Below the pieces are notes generated by a model, which was given only the letters and a program-made list of their open reading frames with translations, had not been told where the DNA came from and did not search any database. This document shows, piece by piece, positions 16,091-24,971 of a stretch of 64,000 nt of DNA. A program made the translations under genes and the position numbers. The stretch is taken from positions 1,054,001 to 1,118,000 of the forward strand of contig NZ_OY760905.1 of the NCBI RefSeq assembly GCF_963664135.1, in the 5' to 3' direction. How positions within the stretch are numbered: the stretch's first letter is position 1; every line of letters starts with the position of its first letter. The stretch is from an uncultured Acetobacterium sp. (GTDB lineage Bacteria > Bacillota > Clostridia > Eubacteriales > Eubacteriaceae).

Positions 16091-19000
16091 AAAGCATACG
16101 AACGAAACTGATGGTCTATTTTTCGGGACTGATTCTGATTGTTTGTGCAATCTTTACCTTTGTTTCCATCAGTTCATTAACCAATGCCGTGGTGACTGAA
16201 GCCGAGAAATCTTTGGAAAAGCAGGCCCAGAATTCAGCAGCGATCATCAGCAGCCGCAACGAACAGAATTACATTTATCTTGAAGGGATCGCCTCCCGGG
16301 ATAAGATTTTCTCCAGCACTGTGCCCATGAACGAAAAAATGGCTGTCCTGAAAAACGACGTCAACAGTTCTAATCGTTTCATTCGTATTGGAGTTGCCGA
16401 TCTCAATGGAAACCTTTATCTGTCCGACAGCTATGGTGATCGGGGTCAGATTGTGGATATCACTAAGCGGGATTATTTTCATGCCTCAGCTACTGGTGAA
16501 CGGGGCACCATGAATCCGGTCATCAGCGTGAATCCCGACGACAACGGTGCTTTGATCATGGCTTATTCGGTGCCCATTTATGAAAATGGTGCCATCACCG
16601 GGGTTTTGGTGGCAGTGGCCAATGCCTGGTTCTTAAATGACATTACTGACAATATGAACTTCGGTGAAACCGGCTACACCTATATTGTTGATTCAACCGG
16701 GACGGCTATTTCTCATCCTGAGCGGGATAATGTTGTTAAGCAGATGAACCCCATCACCTTGGCGGAAACAGATACCAATTATAAAGAACTTGGTACCGCC
16801 ATGGGATCAGCTTTGGAAAAAGATTCTGGAACAACTACCTATACGCTAGATGATAATAAATACTACATGGGCTTTTCAAAAATTGAGGGCATGGATTGGA
16901 CTGTGGTTCTCTCCATCGACTCTGACGAAGTGCTGTCAGCCCTGCCTGGTGCCATTTTAAACAGTGTGCTCATTTCCATTGTTGTTTTGGCTATTAGCAT
17001 TATTTTCTGCTATTTCATTGCTAAGCGCATTACCGATCCCATTAAAAAAATTAAATGTATGATTAAAGAAATGGGACTTGGTCATTTAAGCGCTCGTCTT
17101 CATATGGAAACCAACGATGAAATCGGCGAAATGGCGATGGCGATGGACAATTTTGCCGATAATCTGCAAACCGAGGTGCTTGCGGTCATGAACCAGATTT
17201 CCGATGGCGATGTCTCTGTAGCTATTGAAATCAATGATGATCAGGATGAGATCAAACCGGCCCTCCAAAAGACCATTGAAGCGATTCGCGGCTTAATTAC
17301 TGAAGTAACCATGCTGGCCCATGCTGGTGTGGCCGGACAGCTTTCCACCCGAGGAGACGTTGAATCATTCAAAGGCGGATTTAAAGATATTGTTGTCGGT
17401 GTGAATGATACGCTTGATGCGGTAGTTGGTCCTCTTAATGTGGCCGCCGATTATGTGGACCGCATCGGCAAGGGACAAATCCCGGAAAAAATTACAACCA
17501 CCTATAATGGTGATTTTAACACCTTGAAGAATAACATCAATGCCTGTATTGACGGTTTAGGCGCTCTGGCAGAAAGTAACCGCGTCCTTGGCAAAATGAG
17601 TCTCAATGATTATTCAGAAAAAATGCCAACTAATTATCTGGGCATTTACGCTGAAATCGGCCACTCCATCAATGACGTCCATACCCGATTAACCCGGATT
17701 GTTGAAATTTCAACCAATATCGCCAATGGCGATATGCGCGACTTGGAAATCCTCTCCAAGATCGGCAAACGTAGCGATAATGACACCTTGATTCCCGCCC
17801 TGGTGGTAATGATTAAAAATATTATCAACTTGGTAAATGAAACCGAAAAAATGGCCCGTATTGCCATTGAAGGTAATTTGGGCAACCGCGGCGATGTCTC
17901 CGGATTCCCTGGTGAATACGGAAAGATTGTCACTGGTTTTAATCAAACCCTGGATGCGGTCATCGCACCTATTGAAGAAGCCTCTGCGACCCTGATCCAA
18001 TTGTCTCAGGGCAATCTTCACACAAAAATGGAAGGTAACTACCGCGGTGATCATGCTCAGATTAAAGAAGCATTAAATCAGACCATTAACTTCTTAAGCC
18101 AATATGTTGGTGAAATAACCAGTACCCTGGAAGAAATGGGTCAAGGCAATCTGAATCAGGAAATCACTAGTGACTATCTGGGTGACTTCCAAGCGATCAA
18201 AGCCGCCCTTAATGACATCAATACTAATCTCAGCACAACGATGACTGATATTGATGTAGTTGCCGGACAGGTTGAAGTCGGCGCCAAACAGATTTCTGAC
18301 GGTGGGCAGGCGCTGGCTCAGGGCACCACCGAACAGGCCAGCGCCATCCAGGAATTAACCGCCTCCATTGAAGAGGTTGCCGGTGAAACTAAGAAAAATG
18401 CCATGCGAGCCAATGAAGCCAATGAACGGGCGATTGAAGTTCGGTCAAATGCGGAAGTCGGCAATACCCAAATGACCACAATGATTTCTGCCATGGGCGA
18501 TATCAATTTATCATCTCATGACATTTCCAAGATCATTAAGGTCATTGATGACATTGCCTTCCAGACTAATATTCTGGCTCTGAATGCCGCTGTTGAAGCT
18601 GCCCGGGCTGGCCAGCACGGTAAAGGCTTTGCGGTAGTTGCCGAAGAAGTCCGTAATTTGGCCGCCCGAAGCGCTGAAGCCGCCAAGGAAACCACCGATC
18701 TCATTGAAGGCTCCATTGATAAGGTCAACATGGGTACGAAAATCGCCGATGAGACGGCAATCAGTCTCCAAGAAATTCTCAATGAGATTGAGAAAGTTAC
18801 TGGTCTAGTTGGCGACATAGCTCAGGCCTCCAACGAACAAGCCTCAGAAATCGACCAAATTACCCAGGGTATCGAACAGGTTTCTCAGGTCGTTCAGACC
18901 AATTCCGCTACCGCCGAAGAAAGCGCCGCCGCCAGTGAAGAACTCTCCGGTCAGGCGGAAATTCTTAAAGAAATGGTGGGCGCATTTAAAGTCAAAGACA

Positions 19001-19113
19001 CTGCCAAAACTGCCTTCAAAACCGCCATTGTTTCAAAATCAGAAACCCCCGTTACAGAATTGCCCGACGAGCCCCGTATTCTATTAGATGATATGGAAAT
19101 GGATAAGTATTAA
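16087..19113 (+). CDS. Methyl-accepting chemotaxis protein with dCache sensor and poly-HAMP module
   Basis: A 1008 aa transmembrane chemoreceptor. The first helix spans residues about 8-30, followed by an extracellular dCache domain (about 35-285) with RDYFHASATG and MAYSVPIYENGAITGVL. A second helix (about 295-320) and a canonical HAMP (about 320-372) lead to an extended cytoplasmic stretch, residues about 400-690, of repeated HAMP-like units marked by NxTLDAV and by Y(N/R/L)GDF or YRGDH motifs. The signalling domain ends the protein, with the conserved tip DIAFQTNILALNAAVEAARA (20 residues) and EEVRNLAARS. The dCache lacks the RxxWY amino-acid-binding signature, so the ligand is not evident. 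Start chosen at ATG 16087; a GTG three codons upstream is less likely. Confidence 0.93.
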   Translation: MKSIRTKLMVYFSGLILIVCAIFTFVSISSLTNAVVTEAEKSLEKQAQNSAAIISSRNEQNYIYLEGIASRDKIFSSTVPMNEKMAVLKNDVNSSNRFIRIGVADLNGNLYLSDSYGDRGQIVDITKRDYFHASATGERGTMNPVISVNPDDNGALIMAYSVPIYENGAITGVLVAVANAWFLNDITDNMNFGETGYTYIVDSTGTAISHPERDNVVKQMNPITLAETDTNYKELGTAMGSALEKDSGTTTYTLDDNKYYMGFSKIEGMDWTVVLSIDSDEVLSALPGAILNSVLISIVVLAISIIFCYFIAKRITDPIKKIKCMIKEMGLGHLSARLHMETNDEIGEMAMAMDNFADNLQTEVLAVMNQISDGDVSVAIEINDDQDEIKPALQKTIEAIRGLITEVTMLAHAGVAGQLSTRGDVESFKGGFKDIVVGVNDTLDAVVGPLNVAADYVDRIGKGQIPEKITTTYNGDFNTLKNNINACIDGLGALAESNRVLGKMSLNDYSEKMPTNYLGIYAEIGHSINDVHTRLTRIVEISTNIANGDMRDLEILSKIGKRSDNDTLIPALVVMIKNIINLVNETEKMARIAIEGNLGNRGDVSGFPGEYGKIVTGFNQTLDAVIAPIEEASATLIQLSQGNLHTKMEGNYRGDHAQIKEALNQTINFLSQYVGEITSTLEEMGQGNLNQEITSDYLGDFQAIKAALNDINTNLSTTMTDIDVVAGQVEVGAKQISDGGQALAQGTTEQASAIQELTASIEEVAGETKKNAMRANEANERAIEVRSNAEVGNTQMTTMISAMGDINLSSHDISKIIKVIDDIAFQTNILALNAAVEAARAGQHGKGFAVVAEEVRNLAARSAEAAKETTDLIEGSIDKVNMGTKIADETAISLQEILNEIEKVTGLVGDIAQASNEQASEIDQITQGIEQVSQVVQTNSATAEESAAASEELSGQAEILKEMVGAFKVKDTAKTAFKTAIVSKSETPVTELPDEPRILLDDMEMDKY

Positions 19114-19126
19114 CCATCAGAGTTTA

Positions 19127-19156
19127 GAGGACTGAATTTAAAATCAGTCCTCTTAC
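19127..19156 (+). terminator. Terminator after the chemoreceptor gene
   Basis: GAGGACTGA and its exact complement TCAGTCCTC enclose an 8-nt loop, followed by a weak T-rich tract. Confidence 0.6.
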
Positions 19157-19195
19157 TTACCCGTTTATTGTGTTTTTAAAATCAGCATGTTCCGA

Positions 19196-19667
19196 TTAAT
19201 GATATTTTGACGTTTCCACCTGAATTTGAGAAGCGATTTCAAAACCTAATGCCAATTGACTTCCCAATAGTTCAATGGTCATCGGACCTATTGTATTCAG
19301 CTGAAACAACTTTAACAAAGACGCCCTTAATCAACCCCATACTATAAAGTCTTTTCGACAAGGCATCATCGGCGCTTAAATCTTTCACAACAACGGTACT
19401 TCCTATTCTGCACATGGATAACGGCATCTCTCTCCTCATTTCTACTCTTTCTGCTAATTCTTTTCTTGAACGGCTGTATCGCTCGATAATATTACCTAAA
19501 ATTAATACAATCCTGTCATCCAACAACAGCGGTGATTCTTTTTTGATTTCCTGAAATGCAAATTCATAATTTAATGCCTCCCGATAGTTACGTTTACTGG
19601 TCATTGCATCAAAAACATCCGCTACCCCAACAATCCGTTCATAGATAGCTGGTTTAAATTTATTGAC
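19196..19667 (-). pseudogene. Decayed HD-GYP tail joined to a frameshifted FeoA-like gene
   Basis: On the minus strand, just after an in-frame TGA at 19668-19670, the reading frame gives ERIVGVADVFDAMTSKRNYR, the C-terminal signature of HD-GYP c-di-GMP phosphodiesterases; the HD and GYP motifs are missing. The same frame continues into a FeoA-like domain beginning MPLSMCRIGS at 19427, which has its own GAGGAG ribosome site. That domain ends prematurely after YNRSDDH, whereas the +1 frame resumes homology with IGPMTIELLGSQLALGF and ends at TAA 19196-19198. So one gene is truncated and the next carries a one-base frameshift. Confidence 0.72.
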
Positions 19668-19879
19668 TCATTTAAACTAAAAATCTTAATTAATTTAATG
19701 TTCTCATTCAGAAGCTGATTGTTTTATCATTAAACCTAAAGTAATTTCTAGAAATGGCGATAATTATAATAAGAGCGAATGAGTACAAACAAATATGACC
19801 ATTGCTTTTAAAAACCACTGCCGACTAACCAAGTCTCCCTTTACAAAAATTTTAACTACAAAACAGGAGGTTCATAAAA

Positions 19880-20152
19880 ATGAAGTGGATTAAAGACATA
19901 AAAACGACTACCCGACCATGGGTAACTTTTCTATCCGGATTTATAGCAGGGACCTCTGATGATTCAGATGAAACGGCTGCTATTAATGACTACTTTGTAA
20001 CTTACCTGCAAAAAATGGCGGCTGATCGAATTAAGCCTATTTCCTGCGATGATAATCTTTCTCATAAAGCATGCGAAGCTCCCTGTGAAGGTAACTTAAA
20101 TCATGCGGATAAACCATTACGAACGCTGTCCCCCTTAAAACAAATCATTTAA
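19880..20152 (+). CDS. Small orphan protein, 90 aa
   Basis: Not recognised. The protein begins MKWIKDIKTTTRPWVTFLSGF, has a weakly hydrophobic segment (residues 14-24), an acidic patch DDSDET, and three cysteines in the C-terminal half (CDD, ACEAPCEG). A consensus ACAGGAGGT ribosome site lies 9 bases before the ATG, and a terminator overlaps the stop, so it looks like a real single-gene unit. Function unknown. Confidence 0.55.
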   Translation: MKWIKDIKTTTRPWVTFLSGFIAGTSDDSDETAAINDYFVTYLQKMAADRIKPISCDDNLSHKACEAPCEGNLNHADKPLRTLSPLKQII

Positions 20153-20195
20153 AAAAATGTCCTTTCAATTACAATATTGAAGAGACATTTTTTGT
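20152..20195 (+). terminator. Terminator after the 90-aa ORF
   Basis: AAAATGTC...GACATTTT with inner TTCAAT/ATTGAA pairs and a T-run. Confidence 0.75.
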
Positions 20196-20296
20196 AGCTG
20201 TAATTATTTTAAAATTGATGTTATTTTTAGTTGAATTATGTCGATATAGTTTAAAGAAGGTACCGCAAATTATTTTTATCTAATAAGGAGGATATT

Positions 20297-20899
20297 ATGA
20301 ACACAAATGCAATTGATGCAAACAAATCGCTGAATCAAAATGTTCAGGCGAAAGGCGTCACCCAAAATGCTGACGTCAAAGTTGATCCCAAAGCTGCAGA
20401 TAAAGTCCAGCCAGTTGTCCAAAAACTCGACTCCATTGAACTCGGCACCGCAACTTCTGAAGACATTGGAACCTACACTGTCGATCGTAAAAAGATAGAT
20501 GAAATCAAACAGGACTTTGGCCGTAATACTGAGTCATTCAAAAAAATGGTTGCCGCCATGATTGAAAAACAGGGACTGAAAGTCAATCAGGTTCTAAAAG
20601 ATCTGGCTGAAGGTAAAGACGTTAAAATCACCGTCGATTCTGAAACTCAGGCAGCCGCTCAGGAAGCCATTTCAGAAGATGGCTATTTTGGCGTTAATAA
20701 AACATCCGAACGGATTGTGGATTTTGCCAAAGCGCTGTCCGGTGGTGATAAAAGTAAAATCGAAACGCTGCGAAATGCCTTTAAAGAAGGGTTTGAAAGC
20801 GCCAAAAAAGATTTTGGCGGGGAACTTCCCGACATCTCCCAACAAACTTATGATAAGGTTATGAAGGGCTTTGATGATTGGGCTAAGGAAGACAAATAA
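20297..20899 (+). CDS. Conserved soluble protein of unknown function, 200 aa
   Basis: No signal peptide or membrane segment. The N-terminal 50 residues are low-complexity and rich in N, Q, A, K and V. The C-terminal half (from about residue 125) contains ISEDGYFGVNKTSERIVDFA and GGELPDISQQTYDKVMKGFD, a pattern I recall from proteobacterial and clostridial proteins sometimes mislabelled hydrogenase-4 component G or carrying a DUF5610-like domain; that link is from memory. SD AAGGAGG precedes the ATG, and a strong terminator follows. Function unknown. Confidence 0.65.
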   Translation: MNTNAIDANKSLNQNVQAKGVTQNADVKVDPKAADKVQPVVQKLDSIELGTATSEDIGTYTVDRKKIDEIKQDFGRNTESFKKMVAAMIEKQGLKVNQVLKDLAEGKDVKITVDSETQAAAQEAISEDGYFGVNKTSERIVDFAKALSGGDKSKIETLRNAFKEGFESAKKDFGGELPDISQQTYDKVMKGFDDWAKEDK

Positions 20900-20971
20900 T
20901 CTGGATCTTATCCCGGGATTATTGCCCATCTTAAATTGTTCGCATTAAATCTCCGGTAAAATTCTTAGTAC

Positions 20972-21009
20972 AAAAAAGACAAGGGTTCAATTTCCCTTGT
21001 CTTTTTTAT
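20972..21009. terminator. Bidirectional terminator
   Basis: AAAAAAGACAAGGG...CCCTTGTCTTTTTT, a 14-bp perfect stem between convergent units. Confidence 0.88.
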
Positions 21010-21029
21010 TGGCTTTTTATCGTTTTAAT

Positions 21030-21545
21030 TTAAACTTCGAGATCATTTCTTTGAGTAACGGCTGCAATGGCGCCATTTTCATAAACCGGCGTCGCATATA
21101 AAATAACCGGCTCACCAGTAACCCAGGTGATTGTTATGTCTGAAGCCGTCGGGGTCCCCGCAACTGCACCTTTAAAATAACTCCGATCCGCAACATTAAC
21201 GGTATCCCCTTTGACGTTTTGAGTGATGCCGTTGCCTGCCAGAACATAGGCGTCATAACCCGCCCTCGCTGCCTCGGCTTCTAAAAAAGCGACCCGCTGA
21301 TTTTGCGGAATTGCAGCATCAAGCAGAATCGAATTTTGGGCCAAACTTTGCATGTACTGAAGCTCAGCATCTCGTTTGGCTTCGATATAATTTGCCTATA
21401 CTTCTGCCATACTCATCAGTTGTTGCTGGGCATCCCCTTCAAGCACGCTTGTAAACTGATTGACCACAACCACTCCCAGAATACCTGTTACTACCAAAAC
21501 GAGTGCAGTAAACATGGTGATTAGGCGTAACCTGATTGATTTCAT
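21030..21545 (-). pseudogene. Truncated chemoreceptor with in-frame amber codon
   Basis: Starting at the ATG at 21545 (SD GGAAGGGG) the frame encodes MKSIRLRLITMFTALVLVV, a membrane helix, and a dCache domain resembling the receptor at 16087-19113 (DRSYFKGAVAG, YATPVYENGAIAAV). Codon 50 is TAG (21396-21398), and the protein stops right after the first Cache subdomain with no second helix, HAMP or signalling domain. Both defects point to a dead gene rather than recoding. Confidence 0.78.
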
Positions 21546-21767
21546 GTATTTCCCCTTCCTTTTCCTAATTCTATAATATAGCTTCGCTCAACCTTCATTA
21601 GTTCACAAAGTATTTTATTGATGATTAGCTAAACAAACTCGCTGTATTAATATACCACTATTGGATAACTGATAAACGTTTTTACCTGAGTTCCCATTAT
21701 TTATTGTTATTTTTTCGATATTTTCCCATGATAAGCTTTAGGCAAATAAAAACAATGGTTTAAATAT
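21546..21767. other. Intergenic stretch without recognised gene
   Basis: AT-rich DNA between the dead chemoreceptor and the GNAT terminator. It presumably held the receptor promoter. No ORF, repeat or clear regulatory site was seen. Confidence 0.3.
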
Positions 21768-21798
21768 AAAAAGGCAGGTAAAATACCTGTCTTTTTAT
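21768..21798 (-). terminator. Terminator of the GNAT gene
   Basis: AAAAAGACAGGTA and its complement with one G-T pair, a three-base loop and a T-run on the minus strand. Confidence 0.7.
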
Positions 21799-21868
21799 AT
21801 TTGCATCTTTTCACTTTGGTTATCTCACTAAACAACATTTCGATTGAGACCTCATATTTGACGCTAAA

Positions 21869-22153
21869 TTAGTCGTTACAGACAAAAAAAACATCGTGAT
21901 AAACTGGATTTTCTGTTAACACCTTTTCAGCGTAGGAGCAATAAGATATAATGCTCAAGCGGTTTTCTCTGGCGAATACCGCTGCCTTTTCCACCAGCTT
22001 GACGCCAAGTTCCTGCCCTCTGAGTTCTTTGGTCACATAGACATGCTCAATAATAAACACATCATTTTCAATATGATAATTTAATAAACCAATCGGTTCC
22101 TCTTCATTGGCCCCCATATAGAATTTATTTTTACTTTCATGAATGGTTTCCAT
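21869..22153 (-). CDS. Small GNAT-family N-acetyltransferase (YjdJ-like)
   Basis: A 94 aa minimal GNAT of the YjdJ/GNAT_2 class. Strand beta-4 and motif A read IIEHVYVTKELRGQELGVKLVEKAA, with RGQELG as the acetyl-CoA pyrophosphate loop. The C-terminal CSYAEKVLTENPVYHDV matches the family's conserved cysteine and YA...PxY pattern. The substrate is unknown. It stands alone, with SD GGAGAG before the ATG and its own terminator. Confidence 0.8.
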   Translation of the reverse strand: METIHESKNKFYMGANEEEPIGLLNYHIENDVFIIEHVYVTKELRGQELGVKLVEKAAVFARENRLSIISYCSYAEKVLTENPVYHDVFFVCND

Positions 22154-22420
22154 GCTCTCCTCCGTTTCAAATTAATTATAGAAGCATCTATGGAACATCC
22201 TCAACTCGGTTTCTGCTATTATTTTTTGCCAAATACGAGAAATACCAAACCATTGAGACGATTGCTGATCAATAGTGCCGGTTCGGTTTAATATTGACCA
22301 ATTATAGACGATATCATCTCCCCTTCTATTATCTTATTATAACGTCAGTTCAATAAAAAAGCGAAAGATTTCATCTGTGATTTTAAATTAAATCAGCCTG
22401 AACACCAATTGTTTAATCGG
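22154..22420. other. Divergent intergenic region, nothing recognised
   Basis: Upstream region of the GNAT gene. No ORF with a good start, no repeat and no clear hairpin was seen before the promoter at 22421. Confidence 0.3.
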
Positions 22421-22449
22421 TTGCATTCATAAAGTAACCGTGTTATACT
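22421..22449 (+). promoter_or_regulatory. Sigma-A promoter of the 76-aa coiled-coil gene
   Basis: -35 TTGCAT (22421-22426), 17-bp spacer, -10 TATACT (22444-22449), 37 bp before the start codon. Confidence 0.75.
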
Positions 22450-22486
22450 TTAAAGAAAGAATCATTTTAAATAACAGGAGAAAAAG

Positions 22487-22717
22487 ATGGAAGCATTAAG
22501 TAAATTAAGTGACGTTGAACTCAAGAATAAACTGGCAAAATTGAAAGAAGATTTGGCGGATGTTGAAAATGAACGTAGCTTTATCTTTAAGCAATCCGGC
22601 ATGCATGTATCCAGTGGTAAAATCGTAGCTCAAATGGAAGAATTCGATTCTGAATCAAAAAAACTTAAAGAATTCATCGCCGAATGTGATGAAGAAATTA
22701 ATAGTCGTGGTCTCTAA
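22487..22717 (+). CDS. Small coiled-coil protein, 76 aa
   Basis: Not recognised as a named family. The protein is highly charged and predicted almost wholly helical: residues 1-33 and 48-72 have heptad-like spacing of L, V and I (ELKNKLAKLKEDLADVENE), with a short break GMHVSSGK. No cysteine pair or membrane segment. SD ACAGGAG eight bases before ATG, a near-consensus promoter and a perfect terminator make it a convincing small gene. Function unknown. Confidence 0.7.
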   Translation: MEALSKLSDVELKNKLAKLKEDLADVENERSFIFKQSGMHVSSGKIVAQMEEFDSESKKLKEFIAECDEEINSRGL

Positions 22718-22724
22718 ACATGTG

Positions 22725-22757
22725 CAAGGGGTTTGTTAACCCCTTGTTTTCTTTTGT
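22725..22757. terminator. Bidirectional terminator overlapping the GGDEF gene 3' end
   Basis: CAAGGGGTT-tgtt-AACCCCTTG followed by a T-rich tract. It overlaps the last codons of the convergent GGDEF gene. Confidence 0.82.
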
Positions 22758-24607
22758 AAAGAATTCATTCGTTTGATTGGTCTATCTTTGCGGATCTCTG
22801 TTTCCACACGATTTCTGCCCCGTTCTTTCGCCCGATATAAAGCCAGATCGGACCGAAGCAATAATTCGTCAATGGTTTCTTCTTTTCGCAACTGAGCAAC
22901 ACCAAATGAACACGTCTTCTTCCCGACAACTTCAAAATCATGAGTGTCTACCATTTCCCTTAGTTTTTCTGCCAGTACTGTTGCCCCTACCAGATCAGTA
23001 TCCGGACAAACAATCATAAATTCTTCGCCACCCCAGCGTCCGACAATATCGGTTTTTCGGACACCCTGACTTAAAATTTTTGTGACCGCAATTAATACCG
23101 TATCCCCGACAAGATGTCCATGTTGATCGTTAACCAATTTGAACATATCAATGTCCGCCATAATAATAGCAAGATTTTGTTTACTTAGACCAACCTGCTG
23201 CTTCTCTTTCATGAGAACCTCATCAATTTTGCGACGATTATAAAGTCCGGTAAGTTGATCTTTAATGGCCAAATCCTTTAATTCATTTTCCAATTCTTTA
23301 CGCTCAGTAATATCGCGTTCAATATGAAGAACCCCGATTGCGTTTTTATCTTTATCCCGGAGGATATTGGCATTGGTTTCACAATAAAATTGACTGCCAT
23401 CTTTTCGTACCATCAAATATTCTGCTGCTCCGGTTAAATGGCCATTGATCATTTCAGTAATGAAATAGATCGCCTTTTCATGATAGCTTTCATGCACAAA
23501 CTCCATAATATTCCTGCCAATCAGCTCATCCGCAGAATCATATCCCCACATTGAAACAGTTTGTGCCGTAACAAATTCGACCATTCCGTCCATCGTTGAA
23601 ATGGCAATCCCATCCGGTGATGTTTCAATAATGGTTTGCAGTTTTTCTTCACTTGCCCGAAGCGCTTCTTCTGCTTTTTTGCTCTCTGTTACGGTCCAGA
23701 CCGCTTCCATCAAAAGTGTAATCTTAAGAATATCTGTTTCATCATAATCTGTTTCTTTATTGGCCAACCCGACTACGCTAACAATTTCTTCATTTTTGAA
23801 AATGGGAACGGTTAAGAATTTGGTCAGTTGAACATGCCCTTCCGGGCAACCCTTTTTCAACGGATTCTTCGCCTCAAAATCATTCACCACAATCGGTCGA
23901 CGTTGTCGAACTGCTTCACCCCAGATTCCAGTTTTATCCAATTTATAGGTTGTTTGCATCTTTTCTATTTTACACGCTTGCATGACTTCTTCAGACCAGG
24001 TGTTAAGAATAAATTCTTTATATTCTTCATTGTAATGATAAATATAGCCGATTTTGCTGTTCGTTAATTCAATGGCTTGCTTAAGGGCGTAGTCCAGGAA
24101 TTCTTGAATGGTTTCCGAAGGGTGCTGCAGAATATCAACTATTTTCAATAACCGGGCTTCATTTTCAAGAATTTTTTTATTAATGCGTTGCTTATCTTTT
24201 ATTTCATTTTCGAAATTTTTAATTACACAATATCTCGCTAACTGATTATCGATCTTAGCCAGCACAACATCGTCATTAAATGGCAGCACTAAATAATCAG
24301 CCGCACCGGAAACCAGACTTTTCACTTGTATGTCAACTTCGTTTCGCTCTGAAAAAAGCATCACTGGGATATGCTGAGTTTGTTCTTTCATCTTGAGTTG
24401 TTTACAAATGGAGTAGTCTTTCATTTCTGGCAGCTGAAGATCAATGAGAATTAAATCAGGCTTTTCCAAATCAGATAGTTCAAGCGTCGTTTTTTCATCA
24501 ATAGCAAAAAGCACCGTATATTTCACGCTTAAACGATCAACTAAATTTTCAATCTTTTCGACTGCCTTGCTGACTATCAGAATGCGCTGAATTGTGTCCG
24601 TATTCAT
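22736..24607 (-). CDS. Response-regulator diguanylate cyclase (REC-GAF-PAS-GGDEF)
   Basis: Predicted to make c-di-GMP from two GTP under control of phosphorylation and sensory domains. Domain order in 623 aa: REC (about 8-125, phospho-acceptor Asp in LILIDLQLP), a short coiled coil, GAF (about 155-310), PAS (about 320-440, including the PAC motif GVLHIERDITERKE), then GGDEF (about 455-610). The active-site loop is intact (GRWGGEEF) and the inhibitory I-site RKTD lies five residues upstream, so product inhibition is expected. Monocistronic. No histidine kinase is adjacent. Confidence 0.92.
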   Translation of the reverse strand: MNTDTIQRILIVSKAVEKIENLVDRLSVKYTVLFAIDEKTTLELSDLEKPDLILIDLQLPEMKDYSICKQLKMKEQTQHIPVMLFSERNEVDIQVKSLVSGAADYLVLPFNDDVVLAKIDNQLARYCVIKNFENEIKDKQRINKKILENEARLLKIVDILQHPSETIQEFLDYALKQAIELTNSKIGYIYHYNEEYKEFILNTWSEEVMQACKIEKMQTTYKLDKTGIWGEAVRQRRPIVVNDFEAKNPLKKGCPEGHVQLTKFLTVPIFKNEEIVSVVGLANKETDYDETDILKITLLMEAVWTVTESKKAEEALRASEEKLQTIIETSPDGIAISTMDGMVEFVTAQTVSMWGYDSADELIGRNIMEFVHESYHEKAIYFITEMINGHLTGAAEYLMVRKDGSQFYCETNANILRDKDKNAIGVLHIERDITERKELENELKDLAIKDQLTGLYNRRKIDEVLMKEKQQVGLSKQNLAIIMADIDMFKLVNDQHGHLVGDTVLIAVTKILSQGVRKTDIVGRWGGEEFMIVCPDTDLVGATVLAEKLREMVDTHDFEVVGKKTCSFGVAQLRKEETIDELLLRSDLALYRAKERGRNRVETEIRKDRPIKRMNSLQKKTRG

Positions 24608-24916
24608 TTTGATTTCCTCTCTTATTACGACTTACCATTCTTTTGCTAATGCTTCACTATTTTTTTTCATTTGGTTATATTCATTAATGCGCAACGATTT
24701 CCTGTATTTATGAATTATAATGAATTTAATATAAATATACCACACTTTTATCCAAAATAGCACCTGCCTATTTATTATCTTTTGCCTTTGCTGGCGAACA
24801 CTCTGCTTTGCATTACTTAACCTTTAAAAACAACAATCATTGTTTTATCCCGGCACGATACGTTCGCGATAATCCGTTGCTACCATTCCTCATCTCGCTA
24901 CGTTTATTAATTTCAC
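24608..24916. other. Intergenic region, nothing recognised
   Basis: AT-rich upstream region of the GGDEF gene followed by about 140 bp of more balanced composition (24776-24916). No ORF, RNA motif or repeat could be defined by eye. Confidence 0.3.
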
Positions 24917-24956
24917 ATAAAAAAACAAAGCCTCGGAAAATTCCTTTGGCTTTGTT
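24917..24956 (-). terminator. Terminator of the pst-phoU operon
   Basis: AACAAAGCC and GGCTTTGTT form the stem, followed by a T-run on the minus strand, just after the phoU stop codon. Confidence 0.75.
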
Positions 24957-24971
24957 AATCAGGTAGCTTAT

